NCBI RefSeq assembly: GCF_039691755.1
Contig: NZ_CP137552.1
Span: 868,001-932,000 of the forward strand
Source: Halomonas sp. Bachu 37
GTDB taxonomy: Bacteria; Pseudomonadota; Gammaproteobacteria; Pseudomonadales; Halomonadaceae
Direction: 5' to 3'
DNA: 64,000 nt
Shown here: positions 62,904 to 64,000 of the stretch, piece after piece
Numbering within the stretch: the stretch's first letter is position 1
Layout of the letters: every line of letters starts with the position of its first letter
Position numbers and translations under genes: made by a program
Notes under the pieces: model-generated
Database searches by the model: none
Seen by the model: the letters and a program-made list of their open reading frames with translations, nothing else
What the model was told of the DNA's origin: nothing

Positions 62904-63245
62904 GTGACGATCATCAATCAGGGCGGGGAAGCCTTTCACGAGGCGGAGATATGGCCGTGTCTCACCGCCCCGGAAGAGGCCGGCGTCGCCAAGCCACTGT
63001 ACCGTGGCAGTGGCAAGTCGCTGACCGATGAAGAGCGCACCGCCTGGGTGGCAAAGCTGGAGGAAGGCGATGCCGTGGGGATCTTTCGGCGGGGCGATCT
63101 GCAGGCGCGCACCCGAGTAGCCCGTCGGGCCCCGACCGGGCGAATCATCACTGAGTCCCGACAGACCTTCGGCAGGTTCGGCAGCCTGATGTATCCGCAG
63201 GATGATGATATCTACCTGGGCCCACTCCCCGACCAGGAGGCCTAG
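62904..63245 (+). CDS. Conserved-looking hypothetical protein
   Basis: 113 aa from a GTG, soluble, acidic. The segment RGSGKSLTDEERTAWVAKLEEGDAVGIFRRGDL and the tail MYPQDDDIYLGPLP have a compact, coding-like character. No known domain recognised. Possibly co-transcribed with the small gene 150 nt downstream. The start is uncertain. Confidence 0.5.
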   Translation: MTIINQGGEAFHEAEIWPCLTAPEEAGVAKPLYRGSGKSLTDEERTAWVAKLEEGDAVGIFRRGDLQARTRVARRAPTGRIITESRQTFGRFGSLMYPQDDDIYLGPLPDQEA

Positions 63246-63396
63246 ACCATGCTGCGATGGCGGTTGTGACGATAGAGGTGCGAGCAAGATGTCTCGACGG
63301 CCGCGGGGTCACGATCGCCATGGCTGGCCACTCTGGCGGGCATTCCGCTTAGGGGTGACAATGGGTTATCACCGTCACCGTCACCCAGGAGAGAGC

Positions 63397-63717
63397 ATGG
63401 CGAAGCTGTTGGAACAAGAACAAGGGTATGTCGATGCCGCCAGAGGGGCGCTTTTGGAGCAACTGCCACACGTCGGCACGCTGGCGTATGTCGCGTTTGT
63501 GGTGTGGCTCCCCGATAGCGACGAGTTCCTGTGCCAGATACAGTCGGGAAAGGACGCCACTGCCTACAAATGGGTGATGGGCCGGCCGGAGCTGGCCAGA
63601 CGCTTCCCACGGCTCAAGCGGGCCCGGGCCATTGCCGACGAGAAGGAAGGCGCAACGGTAGCCATCCTGTTCGAGACAGACCGCCAGTTCATGGTGAGCG
63701 CGATCGAGGCTGACTAG
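63397..63717 (+). CDS. Small hypothetical protein
   Basis: 106 aa from the ATG at 63397, preceded by AGGAGAG. The sequence has a helical start (KLLEQEQGYVDAARGALLEQL) and a mixed alpha/beta body (YVAFVVWLPDSDEFLCQIQSG, EGATVAILFETDRQFMV). No family recognised. The good ribosome site supports it as real. Confidence 0.6.
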   Translation: MAKLLEQEQGYVDAARGALLEQLPHVGTLAYVAFVVWLPDSDEFLCQIQSGKDATAYKWVMGRPELARRFPRLKRARAIADEKEGATVAILFETDRQFMVSAIEAD

Positions 63718-63839
63718 CACGGGTTGGCCTGAGCAAGCTCGGGCCAGCACCTCGTTCCAGCGTTCCGCTCACTGCGGAGAAAGCAGGCTTTGAGGTTGAG
63801 CGACCCCGACCGTGTCGACAGTCACTTGTTTGCGTTGCC

Positions 63840-63998
63840 CTAGACTTTAAGGCGCTGAAGATCCCTTAGATACCATTGGTGAAATTTGCTGAAGTCTGAC
63901 TTCTGCTTTACTTCTACCGAGTTGTTATAGATCGCATCACTGGTAAGCGCACAGGCCGTCCATCCAGCCTCATAGACAAAGCGTAAAGCAGTAGTCGT
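63840..63998 (-). CDS. 3' end of a gene leaving the window
   Basis: 53 codons from the right edge to TAG (63840-63842), minus strand. The visible C-terminus has RFVYEAGWTACALTSDAIYNN and ends HQWYLRDLQRLKV. No family can be assigned from this piece. Confidence 0.55.
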   Translation of the reverse strand, partial: TTTALRFVYEAGWTACALTSDAIYNNSVEVKQKSDFSKFHQWYLRDLQRLKV

Positions 63999-64000
63999 TT

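Noticed and set aside
1..64000. CRISPR array, tRNA or rRNA
   Set aside because: No regularly spaced repeats of CRISPR form and no cloverleaf or rRNA signature were noticed; a dedicated tRNA scan was not possible.

Overview
The window looks like a chromosomal genomic island of a moderately high-GC gammaproteobacterium. The malonate operon (mat/mad), a NorR/RIC nitric-oxide module and gamma-type RecBCD proteins best fit a Halomonas-like member of the Halomonadaceae. That placement is inferred from protein character, not from a marker gene. No rRNA, tRNA or CRISPR array was found.

Layout. 0.1-3.7 kb: a two-gene Gabija-type anti-phage pair (OLD-family ATPase/TOPRIM nuclease plus UvrD-like helicase). 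4.2-9.3 kb: a malonate utilisation cluster with a divergent GntR/FCD regulator, malonyl-CoA decarboxylase, malonyl-CoA synthetase and the MadL/MadM transporter, closed by a clear terminator. 9.6-12.7 kb: a nitric-oxide response unit in which norR faces a RIC iron-sulfur repair gene; the intergenic region has three NorR-type sites and a sigma-54 promoter, and a truncated chemoreceptor lies downstream. 12.8-17.1 kb: a small helical protein, a lone succinate dehydrogenase iron-sulfur subunit, a secreted small protein, and a MarR regulator divergent from a FAD/Rieske oxidoreductase. 17.1-24.7 kb: a graveyard of insertion sequences (IS3, IS5, IS481) mixed with a plasmid-like helix-turn-helix protein, a helicase remnant, an IS-interrupted gene, a metallophosphatase, a helix-hairpin-helix-like protein and a broken ADP-ribosylglycohydrolase.

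24.7-63.7 kb is mostly defence-island material. First comes a five-gene minus-strand operon with three P-loop GTPases (two dynamin-like), a membrane-anchored coiled-coil protein and a CxxCxxCC protein. A cluster of IS remnants follows, then a fourth, AT-rich GTPase with a hydrophobic C-terminal region. Next are a pair of DUF262 proteins (GmrSD-type restriction), an OGFr-domain gene carrying an amber stop, and a PcfJ-like protein. A NERD-UvrD helicase precedes an AT-rich McrBC-type restriction-modification cassette with two adenine methyltransferases. The last block is a minus-strand operon of metallopeptidase-like protein, WYL regulator, RecC, RecB and RecD, followed by a tandem AAA+ ATPase. 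The right end has IS481 scraps, two small hypothetical genes and a partial gene leaving the window.

The two best candidates for under-described systems are the multi-GTPase dynamin-like operon (24.7-30.0 kb, perhaps with the GTPase at 32.7 kb) and the WYL/metallopeptidase/RecBCD/tandem-AAA block (48.3-61.7 kb, perhaps with the PcfJ-like gene at 38.3 kb). All functional calls come from reading motifs; no database search was possible.
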